Part shown: positions 8,924 through 20,387 of the stretch, in pieces | Numbering within the stretch: the stretch's first letter is position 1 | How the letters are laid out: every line of letters begins with the position of its first letter | From: Mesobacillus zeae | GTDB lineage: Bacteria > Bacillota > Bacilli > Bacillales > Cytobacillaceae | Direction of reading: 5' to 3' | Length of the DNA: 64,000 nucleotides | NCBI RefSeq assembly: GCF_003570705.1 | Contig: NZ_QWVT01000015.1 | Coordinates: 186,001-250,000, forward strand | Translations under genes and position numbers: made by a program | The notes under the pieces: model-generated | Database searches by the model: none | The model's input: only the letters and a program-made list of their open reading frames with translations | Told to the model about the DNA's origin: nothing

Positions 8924-9896
8924 CCTCATTCGGAATGAAATGCTAAAAATAATACGCAGGCGAAAACTATTGGTTGTGGCCCTTATCATCAGCGTGCTTG
9001 TCGGTTTATTTACATATGCCCAATACAAGGAAGCTGAAAGGACCAGGGAAAGAATCGGATCGCAAGACTGGCGGACCACCGTGCAGCAGCAAATTGTTGA
9101 TACACAGAACCGGCTAGGCAGCAGCGGGATTTCCGATGAATGGAAAACTCAGCTAAAGCTGAGGATTCAGCAGCAGCAATATTATCTTGACCATGATATT
9201 AACCCTTTAGAACCAGGGGCGCCGACCTTTATGAGAACTTTCGCGGAACATTCCATCACGCTCCTGATTCCACTGATGGTAATGGTGATCGCTGCAGACC
9301 TTGTTTCCTCTGAAAGGAGCAGCGGTACTGTGAAGCTTTTACTGACAAGGCCGATAAAACGATGGAAAGTTCTGATGAGCAAGTACCTTGCTTTACTGTT
9401 ATCCATTTCTGCGGTCATTGGAATTTTTGGACTTGTTTCTTATCTGGTTTCCGGGCTGGTTTTTGGCTACCAGGGCTGGGATGCGCCTGTTGTAACCGGT
9501 TTTACTGCATTAGGCAGCGAGCTTGATACCGCGGGCGCCCAGCTTTTGCCGCAATGGCAATATATTCTGATGGAATATAGCCTCGTATGGTTCGTGGCCA
9601 TCATCGTCGGTACAATTGCCTTTATGCTGTCCGTCCTTGTCAAAAGCACGCCTGCAGCGATGGGAATTATGCTCGCAGCACTAATTTCCGGCCTAATATT
9701 AAGCAATATGGTTTCATCATGGGAATCTGCGAGGTACTTTTTTATGATTAATATGGACCTGACTGCCTATTTGGCGGGAAATCCGCCCCCAATAGAGGGA
9801 ATGACGCTTGGATTTTCCTTAAGCATACTCGCTGTATGGGGAATTGCAGCATTGGTGGTTTCTTTCCTTGTGTTTACAAGAGAGGATGTTTATTGA
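8916..9896 (+). CDS. ABC-2 family transporter permease
   Basis: A 326-residue membrane protein. An N-terminal helix (LLVVALIISVLVGLFTYAQ) is followed by a roughly 80-residue extracytoplasmic, Gln/Arg-rich loop and five further hydrophobic segments, typical of ABC-2 permeases such as the NatB/YhaP type. TTG 8916 is spaced 8 bases from the GGGGG at 8903-8907 and is preferred to GTG 8907. It overlaps the ATPase gene and must be its partner. Substrate unknown. Confidence 0.9.
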   Translation: MINLIRNEMLKIIRRRKLLVVALIISVLVGLFTYAQYKEAERTRERIGSQDWRTTVQQQIVDTQNRLGSSGISDEWKTQLKLRIQQQQYYLDHDINPLEPGAPTFMRTFAEHSITLLIPLMVMVIAADLVSSERSSGTVKLLLTRPIKRWKVLMSKYLALLLSISAVIGIFGLVSYLVSGLVFGYQGWDAPVVTGFTALGSELDTAGAQLLPQWQYILMEYSLVWFVAIIVGTIAFMLSVLVKSTPAAMGIMLAALISGLILSNMVSSWESARYFFMINMDLTAYLAGNPPPIEGMTLGFSLSILAVWGIAALVVSFLVFTREDVY

Positions 9897-10019
9897 TAAG
9901 CGGGACAAGTGTACCTTTCGTATTGGAGATGCACGCCCATTGTAAAGTTAAGCTGAAAAAGGATAAAATAGATGTGAGCATCCACTTTTGAAATCCTTAA
10001 CACAATGTCACAGGATTGG

Positions 10020-10047
10020 CGCGGGGCATTCCCCGCGTTATTTTTTT
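10020..10047 (+). terminator. Rho-independent terminator
   Basis: CGCGGGG (10020-10026) pairs with CCCCGCG (10031-10037) around a 4-base loop and is followed by TTATTTTTTT. It lies 124 bases after the ABC permease and before the helicase gene. Confidence 0.9.
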
Positions 10048-10132
10048 CATTGGAATAGATACAATAGTAATGGCTGCCTGCATTATGAAGAAAAATAAAA
10101 CATGGATAGAATAAAAGAAAGCAGGGATACAT

Positions 10133-11401
10133 TTGACGGATTTTTCCGATCTTGGTTTATCAGAAGAATTGAAAAGAAAGCTATTGCGTGAAGGCATTAG
10201 CGTACCAACACCGGTTCAGGAAAAGACAATACCTAAAATGCTTGAAGGAAAAGAGCTGATTGTTCAAGCCATGACGGGTTCTGGAAAGACACTGGCATTT
10301 GTGTTGCCAATCCTGGAGCAAATCAAGCCAGGGGCGGGACACATCCAGGCACTTGTTGTGACACCAACAAGAGAGCTTGCCCTTCAAATTACAAATGAAA
10401 CGAAAAAAATGGCGGGCAGCGATATCAGTGTGCTTGCTGTGTACGGCGGGCAGGATGTGGACAAACAGTTAAAGAAGCTCGAGAAATGTGTGGATATTGT
10501 TATCAGCACGCCAGGACGCCTTCTTGATCATATGAGGCGAGGAACGGTTGATTTGTCACAGTTGTCTTGCCTTGTTCTGGATGAAGCCGATCAAATGCTT
10601 CATATCGGCTTTTTACCGGAAGTGGAAGAGATTATTGATGCTGCTTCTCCTGATCGAAAAACGATGCTTTTTTCGGCAACAATGCCTTCCGAAGTAAGAG
10701 ATCTAGCCCGTAAATACATAGACAACCCGGAGTATATCCAGGTTGAAAGAACGCAGGGACCTGCAGTCAGCGTTAAGCAGTCAGCCGTATTTACAACGGA
10801 CCGGGCAAAATTCGAAACGCTTGTAAGCCTGGTCAACGAAGAGCGTCCGTTTATGGCCGTCATTTTTTGTAGGACAAAGAGAAGGGCCAGCAAATTGTAT
10901 GATAATTTAAAGGGAAAAGGCTTTTCTTGTGATGAACTGCATGGCGACCTCTCACAGGGAAAACGTGAAAAAGTGATGAAACGGTTCAGAGATGCCGAGA
11001 TCCAATTGCTTGTGGCTACTGATGTTGCTGCGAGGGGCCTTGATGTCGAGGGAGTTACACACGTCTTCAATTATGATATACCGCTCGATGCGGAAAGCTA
11101 TGTACACAGAATTGGAAGAACAGGAAGAGCAGGATCGGAAGGAATGGCGATTACACTGTTTGCCCAAAAGGATAAACAACTCCTTCACGAAATTGAAAAA
11201 GATCTAAAAATCAAAATCAGAAGAATTAATGAAGCGAGAGAAGATGAAGTCCAGGCTCTCCCTGCAAAGAAGAGCCAAGCCGGGAGAAGATTTGCAGATG
11301 ACCGCAAAAAAAGGTCGGAAGGTCCATCAGCAAGAAAAAACAACAGCAAAAGCAGCGCCCGTCCGAATGCGCGCTCGGGAAAAAATAAATGGGGAAAATA
11401 G
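10133..11401 (+). CDS. DEAD-box ATP-dependent RNA helicase
   Basis: A 422-residue helicase with the full motif set: Q motif ([10 protein letters not shown]), [27 protein letters not shown], then [10 protein letters not shown] and [10 protein letters not shown] in the second RecA domain. The last 50 residues are basic and Ser/Lys/Arg-rich, a disordered RNA-binding tail. TTG 10133 follows AGCAGGGA. The size resembles the shorter Bacillus DEAD-box helicases (YfmL type), which help ribosome assembly or cold growth. The exact orthology cannot be settled from the sequence alone. Confidence 0.93.
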   Translation: MTDFSDLGLSEELKRKLLREGISVPTPVQEKTIPKMLEGKELIVQAMTGSGKTLAFVLPILEQIKPGAGHIQALVVTPTRELALQITNETKKMAGSDISVLAVYGGQDVDKQLKKLEKCVDIVISTPGRLLDHMRRGTVDLSQLSCLVLDEADQMLHIGFLPEVEEIIDAASPDRKTMLFSATMPSEVRDLARKYIDNPEYIQVERTQGPAVSVKQSAVFTTDRAKFETLVSLVNEERPFMAVIFCRTKRRASKLYDNLKGKGFSCDELHGDLSQGKREKVMKRFRDAEIQLLVATDVAARGLDVEGVTHVFNYDIPLDAESYVHRIGRTGRAGSEGMAITLFAQKDKQLLHEIEKDLKIKIRRINEAREDEVQALPAKKSQAGRRFADDRKKRSEGPSARKNNSKSSARPNARSGKNKWGK

Positions 11402-11423
11402 GCTAGGGTGAGGAGGAAAAAAC

Positions 11424-12041
11424 ATGTTGAGTGAAAATATGAAACAATATATTAAAAAGGCGTCCGAGTCTTCAAACGGAGGAGAAGTAAAGCTTAAGTT
11501 ATCCGCGGCTGAACTGGAGTATGCAAAAAGAAACGGGATAGTCAGCAGCGATCCAATAGTGGATGAATTGAAACCTTCCAGATTTGCCGGTTCGTACATG
11601 GAACGTGGAGACAAGGAAACAGAGCAAATGCTGGCTGTTGAGAATAATGATTTTTTGGCGCAGCGGATCGATTACTTCAAGAAGAACAAACTTGAATTCC
11701 TATACATGGAGTCCGAGTGGTTTGACTTGGTTGGAGCTGATTCTGTTTCCTTTGAATCTGATGATGTGTTCGGCAAATATGATGTTATGCTTGGATTAAA
11801 GCTTCAAAAAAAATTAGGAGCAGCGATTAAAGCGTTTTTGGATCAAAGTCTTCAGCATGGAGCAGCTTCCTATGACCTGTTGTTCAGTGGAAATGAGGGT
11901 CTTTGGACCCTGAACTTTTCCCTGGATGACGCTGCGGGTTTTCGTGAGGACATGATGATAGAAGAAGCATTTGAGCTGATTTACCAAGTTTTATTTAAGC
12001 TAGCTGAAACTGTGGAAAACCAGCAAAAGAACAATCATTGA
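11424..12041 (+). CDS. Conserved hypothetical protein, 205 aa
   Basis: I do not recognise a functional family. The protein is acidic and soluble, with an early segment LKLSAAELEYAKRNGIVSSDPI and a C-terminal half that looks mixed alpha/beta (GAASYDLLFSGNEGLWTLNF). Similar Bacillus proteins carry doubtful database names such as branched-chain aminotransferase, but no PLP-binding signature is visible, so that name should not be used. AGGAGG precedes ATG 11424. It sits 22 bases after the helicase and 19 before a lipid kinase gene, probably in one transcript with both. Confidence 0.8.
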   Translation: MLSENMKQYIKKASESSNGGEVKLKLSAAELEYAKRNGIVSSDPIVDELKPSRFAGSYMERGDKETEQMLAVENNDFLAQRIDYFKKNKLEFLYMESEWFDLVGADSVSFESDDVFGKYDVMLGLKLQKKLGAAIKAFLDQSLQHGAASYDLLFSGNEGLWTLNFSLDDAAGFREDMMIEEAFELIYQVLFKLAETVENQQKNNH

Positions 12042-12060
12042 ATAGATGGAAGTGTAAGCA

Positions 12061-12957
12061 ATGCGATTTAGTAAAGCCTTGTTAATTTATAATGGAAACG
12101 CCGGACAAAAAAACATTGACCTTTCACTTGGTGCTTCGGTACCTGTTTTGTCATCAGCCATTCCTGATTTGCACATAATCCAGACTGAAAGGCAAGGTCA
12201 TGCGACCGAGCTTTGCGAGCGTTACGGTTCAGAGGTGGATGCTGTTTTCATTCTGGGTGGCGATGGCACAGTACACGAATGTACAAACGGCCTTGCGAGA
12301 CTGGAAAAACCGCCTGTTATCGGTTTGCTGCCAGGAGGTACTTGCAATGACTTTTCAAGGACATTGGGCATTGACCAGGATATAAGGCGTGCCAGCGAAC
12401 AGTTAATCAATGGGGTAATAGTACCGGTCGATGCAATTAAAATTGATGATGGCTACTCCCTTAATTTTTGGGGAATCGGCCTCATTGCCCAAACTTCGTT
12501 GAATATTGAAGACAGCGAAAAAGATAGGTTCGGTAAAATAGGCTACTTCTTAAGTGCCATCCGGACTGTAAAAGATATGGAGCATTTCGAGTATACAATC
12601 GAAATGGATGGAAAAGAAATTCGCGGGGAGGCAAAGATGATCATTGCCATGAACGGGAGCTACATCGGGACAAATCAGCTTCCTTTCCAGGGGATTCGGT
12701 ATGATGACGGGTTGATTGACCTGTTTATCATTAAGAATACAAACCTGACTCTCATAAAGGAAATTTTAACAAATGACCCTACTGTAAATCCCAATACACT
12801 AAGCAATGAAATCGACCACTTTACAGCGAAGCAGATAAAAGTAGAAACGAGTAATGTTACGGAAGCTGACATGGACGGGGAAGTCTATACAGAAACACCA
12901 AGCCAAATTGCTGTGCTTAAGCACCGTTTCCGCATGCTGAAGCCTGAAAATGTCTAA
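12061..12957 (+). CDS. Diacylglycerol/sphingosine-kinase-family lipid kinase
   Basis: A 298-residue lipid kinase of the DagK/YegS/YtlR type. Motifs are the start KALLIYNGNAGQKN, the nucleotide-binding FILGGDGTVHE near residue 65-75 and LLPGGTCNDFSRTLGI near 95-110, followed by a beta-rich C-terminal domain. Such enzymes phosphorylate diacylglycerol or related lipids at the membrane. It resembles B. subtilis YtlR more than the essential DagK in the way GTCNDF is written, but that is an impression. A terminator follows. Confidence 0.9.
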   Translation: MRFSKALLIYNGNAGQKNIDLSLGASVPVLSSAIPDLHIIQTERQGHATELCERYGSEVDAVFILGGDGTVHECTNGLARLEKPPVIGLLPGGTCNDFSRTLGIDQDIRRASEQLINGVIVPVDAIKIDDGYSLNFWGIGLIAQTSLNIEDSEKDRFGKIGYFLSAIRTVKDMEHFEYTIEMDGKEIRGEAKMIIAMNGSYIGTNQLPFQGIRYDDGLIDLFIIKNTNLTLIKEILTNDPTVNPNTLSNEIDHFTAKQIKVETSNVTEADMDGEVYTETPSQIAVLKHRFRMLKPENV

Positions 12958-12990
12958 GTTCTAACCGGAATTCTGATATATTTCAAACAA

Positions 12991-13020
12991 CAAGGGCAGC
13001 CTAAAAGGCTGCCCTTGTTT
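12991..13020 (+). terminator. Rho-independent terminator after the lipid kinase
   Basis: An 11-bp perfect stem, CAAGGGCAGCC (12991-13001) with GGCTGCCCTTG (13007-13017), has a short T-run. It separates convergent genes. Confidence 0.88.
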
Positions 13021-13133
13021 TGATTTCACCATTTTATCGGTACATCCTCGTCCTTTGCCTTGGCTTTCTTAGGCCTGAGCATCCAGGCTGCTGTTTTGAT
13101 AGCCAAAGATCCGACCATTTTACATTTTGGGCT

Positions 13134-13382
13134 TTAGCCCACTCTTACTCCAACAGGAATTCCTTTATACGGAAGCCCTGTGACAGGACTTTTATTATAC
13201 TCTGGTACAAGGGCTTCATTATAATAGCCATTCCAGTTGGGCTGTTTCTCAGGGCTCCCCGTCAACGGTTTTGTCATCATTTGCAGATGATTCATAAATC
13301 TGTTCCTGGATTCCTTGCTGCGAAGCAAGTAGAATAGTGAGCCGACTGTCGCTGCACCTAGAAACGTTTTGTTTGATACCAT
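13134..13382 (-). CDS. Small conserved hypothetical protein, 82 aa
   Basis: Starts with a short hydrophobic stretch (FLGAATVGSLFYLL) followed by a basic region and a Pro/Gly/Asn-rich tail (PVTGLPYKGIPVGV). The ATG at 13382 has a well-spaced GAGGAGGG, so the gene is real even though I do not recognise the family. It may be a small membrane-associated protein. It lies just downstream of the minus-strand gene at 13490-14413 and could be co-transcribed with it across 107 bases. Confidence 0.7.
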   Translation of the reverse strand: MVSNKTFLGAATVGSLFYLLRSKESRNRFMNHLQMMTKPLTGSPEKQPNWNGYYNEALVPEYNKSPVTGLPYKGIPVGVRVG

Positions 13383-13489
13383 GCCAGTTCCCTCCTCATT
13401 GGACTTCGTATGATTACTTTTCCCTGGGGCGGCATGCCTAAACTATAAAAATAAGGGCAGAAGGATTGTCTATCGCTGCTGCTTATTAT

Positions 13490-14413
13490 TTATGAGGATG
13501 AACAAGAGCTGCATGATGAGCAGGAACTGCCTGATGAACAGTTTGATATTCCTCCGTCTGAATCGCCACCGTAACCGCTTTCTCCATAGTGAGGTGAATG
13601 ATGGCTGCCTTTGAATATCTCATTAAATGTCGTCTCATGGTCACTGTCATCTGAGGCTGCATAGGCAACGTATGAATAGCTGGCATCGTTTGTCTGATTA
13701 TACTTGTTAACACACATTGGTGTCAGATGTTTATGCTCCTGCTTGCTCCAGTGCACATAAGACTCAAATGAAGCTTCTGCTTCTTGACTTGAGTCACTCC
13801 GCATGTATTTTTCTTTTAAGTCCTGCATTGGCAGGTTGGTATATTCCTGGAGAAAGCTGCTTCCTTTATCATGTTTGAAAAACTCGCCCCATATTTTCCT
13901 GGCACTTGTATCTAACGTAAACATTTGAACATAGCAAAAATCAAAAAAAGTCCGTTCTTCAGGCTTGAAAGAAGGCTGAGAATGGGGAATATGCTTTAGT
14001 TTATGGCCGATAAAACGGTTGGAAAAGTCTTCGTATTCTTTTTCATAATGGAGCAGCGCATGCCAAAGGTCATCTATTTTTTCATTAAACATTTCTACGC
14101 TTTTGAACATGCCTGCAAGCATGAAATACCTTTTTAATTCACGCCAATACAGATTGGCTTCATATTGAGTCATTCTGGGGTGTTTCAGACGAAAGGATGT
14201 ATTTACTCTTTCCATTAAAGTTCTGTCGAGTGATGTATCAAGCCTGTTTATATAGTTTTCAGTAAGGATACTTGTAGGAAATACATCCCAAGTTTCTTTA
14301 TAGTATTCTCTGAATTCCCGCTGAAAACGATTAGCTTTTGCCTCTATGTTATTGCTCTTTGAGTACATGATTACAGCCAAAAGAATCGCGCCTCCTATAA
14401 CCAAATAAATCAT
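13490..14413 (-). CDS. Hypothetical membrane-anchored protein with a GRDP-like segment and Cys/Ser tail
   Basis: A 307-residue protein beginning with one membrane helix (MIYLVIGGAILLAVIMYSK). The middle segment IDDLWHALLHYEKEYEDF followed by GHKLKHIPH resembles the D-x-x-WH...Y...F...H pattern of glycine-rich-domain (GRDP/DUF1399-like) proteins; this is a weak match by eye. The tail is striking: a Gly/Asp/Tyr-rich stretch, then repeats of Cys-Ser-Ser with four cysteines in the last 20 residues. GGGGGAT precedes ATG 14413. Function unknown; the tail could bind metal, crosslink, or serve as a surface anchor. Confidence 0.75.
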   Translation of the reverse strand: MIYLVIGGAILLAVIMYSKSNNIEAKANRFQREFREYYKETWDVFPTSILTENYINRLDTSLDRTLMERVNTSFRLKHPRMTQYEANLYWRELKRYFMLAGMFKSVEMFNEKIDDLWHALLHYEKEYEDFSNRFIGHKLKHIPHSQPSFKPEERTFFDFCYVQMFTLDTSARKIWGEFFKHDKGSSFLQEYTNLPMQDLKEKYMRSDSSQEAEASFESYVHWSKQEHKHLTPMCVNKYNQTNDASYSYVAYAASDDSDHETTFNEIFKGSHHSPHYGESGYGGDSDGGISNCSSGSSCSSCSSCSSS

Positions 14414-14513
14414 TTAGTTATCCCCCTTTAACCTTTACAATAGGATTTTTATACCATATAAGTGGAAGATTGAAGAATGGTTTTCACTTTACTACGATAA
14501 CAAGATAGTATGG

Positions 14514-14569
14514 TAGTATACTAAAATTTACCAAAAATATTGACAACAGAGACTGCTGGCGAATACAAT
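14514..14569 (+). promoter_or_regulatory. hut promoter with upstream palindrome
   Basis: TTGACA (14540-14545) and TACAAT (14564-14569) are spaced by 18 bases, a good sigma-A promoter. The palindrome TAGTATACTA (14514-14523) lies just upstream and may be an operator. In B. subtilis, hut is controlled by CodY, CcpA and HutP; which of these acts here cannot be read directly. Confidence 0.75.
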
Positions 14570-14618
14570 ATGTATAAGTTATTAGTGAATAGATAAAATT
14601 CAGAAATCGGTGACATCC

Positions 14619-15056
14619 ATGGTGCAAAATTTAGCAATCGGCAAGATCGCAATTCTGCTTGCCTCCCTAACAGAGGATGAGCTAAAACAGATTAAACTCC
14701 CGCTCGAGAAATTTTCTTACTGCCAGGGCAGAGTGGGCTCGATGAATATGCAAAAGGTGATTTCGGCAGTTGAAACTGCTGCAAAGCGAAACGCCCTCAT
14801 CAATGAAGGCTATTACCGGGAAACTCATTCCTTGTATCATGCCATCATGGAGGGAATCAATGGAGTTACCAGAGGACAGGCAGCCATTGGGGAAATGAGC
14901 CGTACAGTGGGCTTAAGGTTTGCGGTAGTCAGGGGTAAGCCTTATGACCATCCAGAAGAAGGGGAATGGATTGCCGTAGCGTTTTACGGAACGATCGGTG
15001 CACCAGTCAAAGGTTCAGAGCATGAAACAGTGGGGTTGGGGATTAACCACATTTAA
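14619..15056 (+). CDS. hutP: HutP, histidine-responsive RNA-binding antiterminator
   Basis: A 145-residue protein that closely follows Hut[40 protein letters not shown] and the C-terminal [15 protein letters not shown], which carry the histidine and Mg-binding residues of the family. HutP hexamers bind NAG-triplet RNA when histidine and Mg are present and stop the attenuator from forming. ATG 14619 is preferred to GTG 14610 because GGTGA (14609-14613) precedes it. The attenuator follows directly, as in B. subtilis. Confidence 0.95.
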   Translation: MVQNLAIGKIAILLASLTEDELKQIKLPLEKFSYCQGRVGSMNMQKVISAVETAAKRNALINEGYYRETHSLYHAIMEGINGVTRGQAAIGEMSRTVGLRFAVVRGKPYDHPEEGEWIAVAFYGTIGAPVKGSEHETVGLGINHI

Positions 15057-15083
15057 AAATTGAACAATGAAACACATTGCCTA

Positions 15084-15150
15084 TAGTCTATTAGTCAAGA
15101 GGAGGCGATGATGGTACCGCTATGCCATTATCGCCTCCTTTTTATTTTTT
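15084..15150 (+). terminator. hut attenuator between hutP and hutH
   Basis: GGAGGCGATGATGG (15101-15114) pairs with CCATTATCGCCTCC (15125-15138) with one G-U pair, followed by a long T-run to 15150. TAG triplets at 15084 and 15092 and GAG at 15099 just upstream and at the stem base fit the NAG motifs HutP binds, though the spacing between the first two is 5 rather than 4. Confidence 0.9.
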
Positions 15151-15170
15151 TTCAAAAACAGGGGGATGAA

Positions 15171-16724
15171 ATGATGGTGGAATTGAACGGTAATACGCTG
15201 ACACTCGAGGAGGTCAGGCGTGTCTGCTATGAAAGGGAAATCGTGACAATCAATCCGGAAAGCATGAAGAAAGTTGAACAGAGCCGGGCGGCAGTAGAAA
15301 AAATCGTTGCTGAAAACAGAACGGTGTACGGAATTAATACAGGTTTTGGAAAGTTCAGCGATGTGGTGATTTCTGAACATGATGTTGATGACCTGCAGTT
15401 AAACCTGATTCGCTCGCATGCATGCGGAATTGGGGACCCATTCCCTGAAGTGGTTTCAAGGGCCATGGTGCTTCTTCGTCTTAATGCATTGCTGAAAGGC
15501 TTCTCAGGAATCAGGCCGGTCATTGCGGAAAGGCTTGCAGACTTGCTTAACACCCACATCCATCCTGTTGTTCCGCAACAGGGTTCACTCGGGGCTTCAG
15601 GGGATCTTGCGCCTCTTTCACATCTCGCCCTTGTTCTGCTTGGTGAAGGAGAAGTTTACCATCACGGCGAGAGAATGCCAGCAGATAGAGCCCTCCAAAT
15701 GGAAGGATTGGAACCGGTCGTGCTTCACGCAAAGGAAGGTCTGGCATTGATTAATGGGACACAGGCTATGACAAGTATGGGTGTCGTTAACTGGATTGAA
15801 GCGAATGATCTGGCACATCAAAGCGAGTGGATCGCGAGTCTGACAATGGAAGGGCTGGAAGGTATTATCGATGCTTTTCATCCCGCTGTGCACGAAGCAA
15901 GGGGCTATCCTCAGCAAATGCAGGTAGCCGAAAGAATGCGCGTCCTTCTTTCGGGAAGCCAGCTCATCACAAGGCAAGGTGAGAAGCGGGTACAGGATGC
16001 ATACTCTCTTCGCTGTATCCCACAGGTACATGGGGCTTCCTGGCAGGCGCTCGATTATGTAAAAGAAAAGCTTGAAATAGAAATCAATGCCGCAACCGAT
16101 AACCCACTGATTTTCGACGGAGGCGAGACGGTCATTTCCGGAGGCAACTTCCACGGCCAGCCGATTGCGATCAGCATGGATTTCCTCAAGATTGCAGCCG
16201 CGGAGTTTGCGAGCATATCAGAACGCCGGATTGAGAGGCTTGTCAATCCACAGCTAAACGATTTGCCGCCATTCCTGAGTGCACAGCCTGGATTGCAATC
16301 CGGCGCTATGATCATGCAGTATGCCGCAGCTTCCCTGGTGTCGGAAAACAAGACGCTTGCGCATCCTGCCAGCGTCGACTCAATTCCATCTTCCGCCAAC
16401 CAGGAAGACCATGTAAGCATGGGAACGATTGCAGCAAGGCATGCACACAATATTATTCAAAATGTACGCAGGGTACTGGCAATCGAATGTATTTGCGCGC
16501 TGCAGGCAGTTCAATACAGAGGAGTGGAAAAAATGGCTCCCGAGACCCGGAAATTTTATGAAGAGGCGAGAAAAGTTGTTCCGTCAATTACCGCAGACCG
16601 TGTCTTTTCGAAAGACATTGAAAAGCTGGCAGAATGGCTTAAAAAAAATGAAGGGCTTTGGACAGCCGTAGTAGGAGAGGATCAGTTTTTCCCTACCGCA
16701 GCAGAAAATATCGAAGCTATTTAA
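15171..16724 (+). CDS. hutH: Histidine ammonia-lyase
   Basis: A 517-residue protein that deaminates histidine to urocanate, the first step of histidine use. The MIO-forming Ala-Ser-Gly is seen in [17 protein letters not shown], and [10 protein letters not shown] near the N-terminus and the FHGQPI stretch are typical. AGGGGG (15160-15165) supports ATG 15171 or 15174. The open frame extends upstream through the attenuator, but that part is not coding. It lies directly behind the HutP-controlled terminator and 76 bases before hutU. Confidence 0.97.
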   Translation: MMVELNGNTLTLEEVRRVCYEREIVTINPESMKKVEQSRAAVEKIVAENRTVYGINTGFGKFSDVVISEHDVDDLQLNLIRSHACGIGDPFPEVVSRAMVLLRLNALLKGFSGIRPVIAERLADLLNTHIHPVVPQQGSLGASGDLAPLSHLALVLLGEGEVYHHGERMPADRALQMEGLEPVVLHAKEGLALINGTQAMTSMGVVNWIEANDLAHQSEWIASLTMEGLEGIIDAFHPAVHEARGYPQQMQVAERMRVLLSGSQLITRQGEKRVQDAYSLRCIPQVHGASWQALDYVKEKLEIEINAATDNPLIFDGGETVISGGNFHGQPIAISMDFLKIAAAEFASISERRIERLVNPQLNDLPPFLSAQPGLQSGAMIMQYAAASLVSENKTLAHPASVDSIPSSANQEDHVSMGTIAARHAHNIIQNVRRVLAIECICALQAVQYRGVEKMAPETRKFYEEARKVVPSITADRVFSKDIEKLAEWLKKNEGLWTAVVGEDQFFPTAAENIEAI

Positions 16725-16800
16725 ATAAGGATGTGCAGAGTTTCTGACACTGTGATCTTTGATGAAGTGTACCAATTCATACAGAAAAGGGGTAACTTAA

Positions 16801-18462
16801 ATGACGATTCAAGCAAAACGTACGATCCGCGCAAAAAAAGGACTTGAACTCGAGTGCAAAGGCTGGGAGCAGGAAGCAGTACTGAGAATGCTGTATAACA
16901 ATCTTGATCCTGAAGTAGCGGAAAAGCCAGAGGATCTGGTGGTATATGGCGGAATCGGGAAAGCTGCCAGGAACTGGGAATCATTTGATGCAATCGTGGA
17001 GACGCTGAGACGGCTTGAAAATGATGAAACCATGCTTGTACAATCCGGAAAGCCTGTTGCCGTCTTTAAAACCCACAAGGCCGCACCCCGCGTTCTGCTG
17101 TCCAATTCCGTGCTTGTGCCAAAGTGGGCAACGTGGGAACACTTCCATGAACTCGACAAAAAAGGCCTGATGATGTACGGCCAAATGACAGCTGGAAGCT
17201 GGATTTATATCGGTACACAAGGAATCCTGCAGGGAACGTATGAAACTTTTGCCGAATTGGGCCGTCAGCACTTTGGCGAATCACTGAAAGGCACAATCAC
17301 CCTAACTGCGGGCCTCGGAGGAATGGGCGGCGCCCAGCCGCTAGCCGTTACGATGAACGGCGGCGTCTGCCTTGCCGTTGATGTTGACAGCGAGAGAATA
17401 CAAAAACGCCTGGACACCCGCTACTGCGATAAAATGACAACCTCTATTGACGAGGCAGTTATGTGGGCCGAAACAGCAAAGCTGAACGGAGAAGCCGTTT
17501 CGATTGGCCTAGTGGGAAATGCCGCTGAAGTTCATCACGAGCTTCTTAAGCGCAATGTGAAAATTGACATTGTTACAGACCAGACATCTGCTCATGACCC
17601 TTTAAACGGTTATGTACCTGAGGGCATGTCGCTCGAAGCCGCAGCCGGACTCCGCTCATCCAATCCAGAGGAATATGTGCGCCGGTCTAAGCGATCAATG
17701 GCACGGCATGTAGAAGCTATGCTCGAATTCCAGAAGAGAGGCAGCATCACATTTGATTATGGAAACAATATCCGCCAGGTGGCCAAAGACGAAGGAGTAG
17801 AGCAAGCATTCGACTTCCCAGGATTCGTGCCTGCATACATTCGCCCGCTCTTCTGCGAGGGCAAGGGTCCTTTCCGCTGGGCAGCGCTATCAGGGGATCC
17901 TGAAGATATTTACAGAACAGACAGGCTGATTAAAGAGCTGTTCCCAGAAAACGAGGCCTTGAACCGCTGGATTGATATGGCACAGGAAAGAGTAGAGTTC
18001 CAAGGACTTCCTTCCAGGATTTGCTGGCTGGGATATGGGGAAAGAGAAAAGATGGGGCTTGCCATTAATGAGCTTGTCAGAAATGGAGAACTGAAGGCGC
18101 CGATCGTGATTGGCCGCGACCATTTGGACTGTGGCTCTGTCGCTTCGCCAAACAGGGAAACAGAAGCAATGAAAGACGGAAGCGATGCAGTTGGGGACTG
18201 GGCCATTTTAAATGCGCTCGTCAATGTAGCTGCAGGTGGTTCGTGGATTTCCGTCCACCATGGCGGAGGAGTTGGAATGGGCTATTCCCTACACGCCGGC
18301 ATGGTAGCAGTAGCCGATGGAACCGAGCTGGCAGAAGAACGATTAAAAAGGGTGCTGACTTCAGACCCGGGAATGGGAATTGTCCGCCATGCAGACGCAG
18401 GCTATGAAAAAGCGATTGAAGTGGCAAAAGAAAAAGGCGTCGACATCCCGATGCTAAAATAA
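16801..18462 (+). CDS. hutU: Urocanate hydratase
   Basis: A 553-residue NAD-dependent enzyme that converts urocanate to imidazolonepropionate. Full family length with [25 protein letters not shown] (NAD-binding region) and the catalytic-Cys region [21 protein letters not shown] precedes ATG 16801. Second structural gene of the hut operon. Confidence 0.97.
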   Translation: MTIQAKRTIRAKKGLELECKGWEQEAVLRMLYNNLDPEVAEKPEDLVVYGGIGKAARNWESFDAIVETLRRLENDETMLVQSGKPVAVFKTHKAAPRVLLSNSVLVPKWATWEHFHELDKKGLMMYGQMTAGSWIYIGTQGILQGTYETFAELGRQHFGESLKGTITLTAGLGGMGGAQPLAVTMNGGVCLAVDVDSERIQKRLDTRYCDKMTTSIDEAVMWAETAKLNGEAVSIGLVGNAAEVHHELLKRNVKIDIVTDQTSAHDPLNGYVPEGMSLEAAAGLRSSNPEEYVRRSKRSMARHVEAMLEFQKRGSITFDYGNNIRQVAKDEGVEQAFDFPGFVPAYIRPLFCEGKGPFRWAALSGDPEDIYRTDRLIKELFPENEALNRWIDMAQERVEFQGLPSRICWLGYGEREKMGLAINELVRNGELKAPIVIGRDHLDCGSVASPNRETEAMKDGSDAVGDWAILNALVNVAAGGSWISVHHGGGVGMGYSLHAGMVAVADGTELAEERLKRVLTSDPGMGIVRHADAGYEKAIEVAKEKGVDIPMLK

Positions 18463-19848
<1,386 letters not shown>

Positions 19849-19922
19849 AAAGAATGTTACTAAATAAGCTTGGTTTGATTGAACCAATTTCAGCATTTTA
19901 AATGTAAAAATATAGAGTCCTG

Positions 19923-19950
19923 CCACAGCCTTTTGGCTGTGGTATTTTAA
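19923..19950 (+). terminator. Terminator after the hut operon
   Basis: CCACAGCC (19923-19930) pairs with GGCTGTGG (19935-19942) around TTTT, followed by TATTTTAATTT. Confidence 0.82.
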
Positions 19951-20096
19951 TTTGAGTTAATTTCATAGAGTTTGCTGGATTTAGTGGTGAAATAGCTGAT
20001 TTGTCGGGTGAACATATTGAATTCTTTTCAAAACTAGTCACGCTCTAAGAAATTTTCAGAATGGAACTTGTACACTCTCCGCTAATGGACATGTTG

Positions 20097-20223
20097 AAAA
20101 AAATCCTGACTAGGATTGATTTATTGCCGATTAGCACGAGGTTATTCCCCATTAAAGTCGTAATATGCCTGATTAGTATCAATTTATTCCTCGTCATTGT
20201 ATTATAACTCTATTAATGTTAAA
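20097..20223. repeat. Degenerate tandem array, 21-bp period (array B)
   Basis: Diverged units with cores such as ATTGCCGATTAG, ATTCCCCATTAA, ATGCCTGATTAG and ATTCCTCGTCATT recur about every 21 bases (one step is 22); weaker units extend upstream to about 20075. The core resembles array A (ATTCCCGATAAG). This fills most of the 539-base gap between hutI and the transporter operon. Non-coding as far as I can see. Confidence 0.65.
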
Positions 20224-20387
20224 AAAGATTTGAAGCCGCTGATAATCAAGAATGAAAACTAATTTCCTGATTATTGCCCGAGTGTTGAAAGTAGATTGCC
20301 AGCTTTAAATCATCCATAATGGTAAGACGCAAAGCAATCGCTTTGTATAAAATGCAGCAAGGGGATAGGAAAAGAGGGGATAAAACT

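Noticed and set aside
11424-12041. Branched-chain amino acid aminotransferase
   Set aside because: No PLP lysine motif or aminotransferase fold marks; too short.
13020-13337. Plus-strand open frame of 105 codons
   Set aside because: It is antisense to the better supported minus-strand gene at 13134-13382 and starts inside a terminator.
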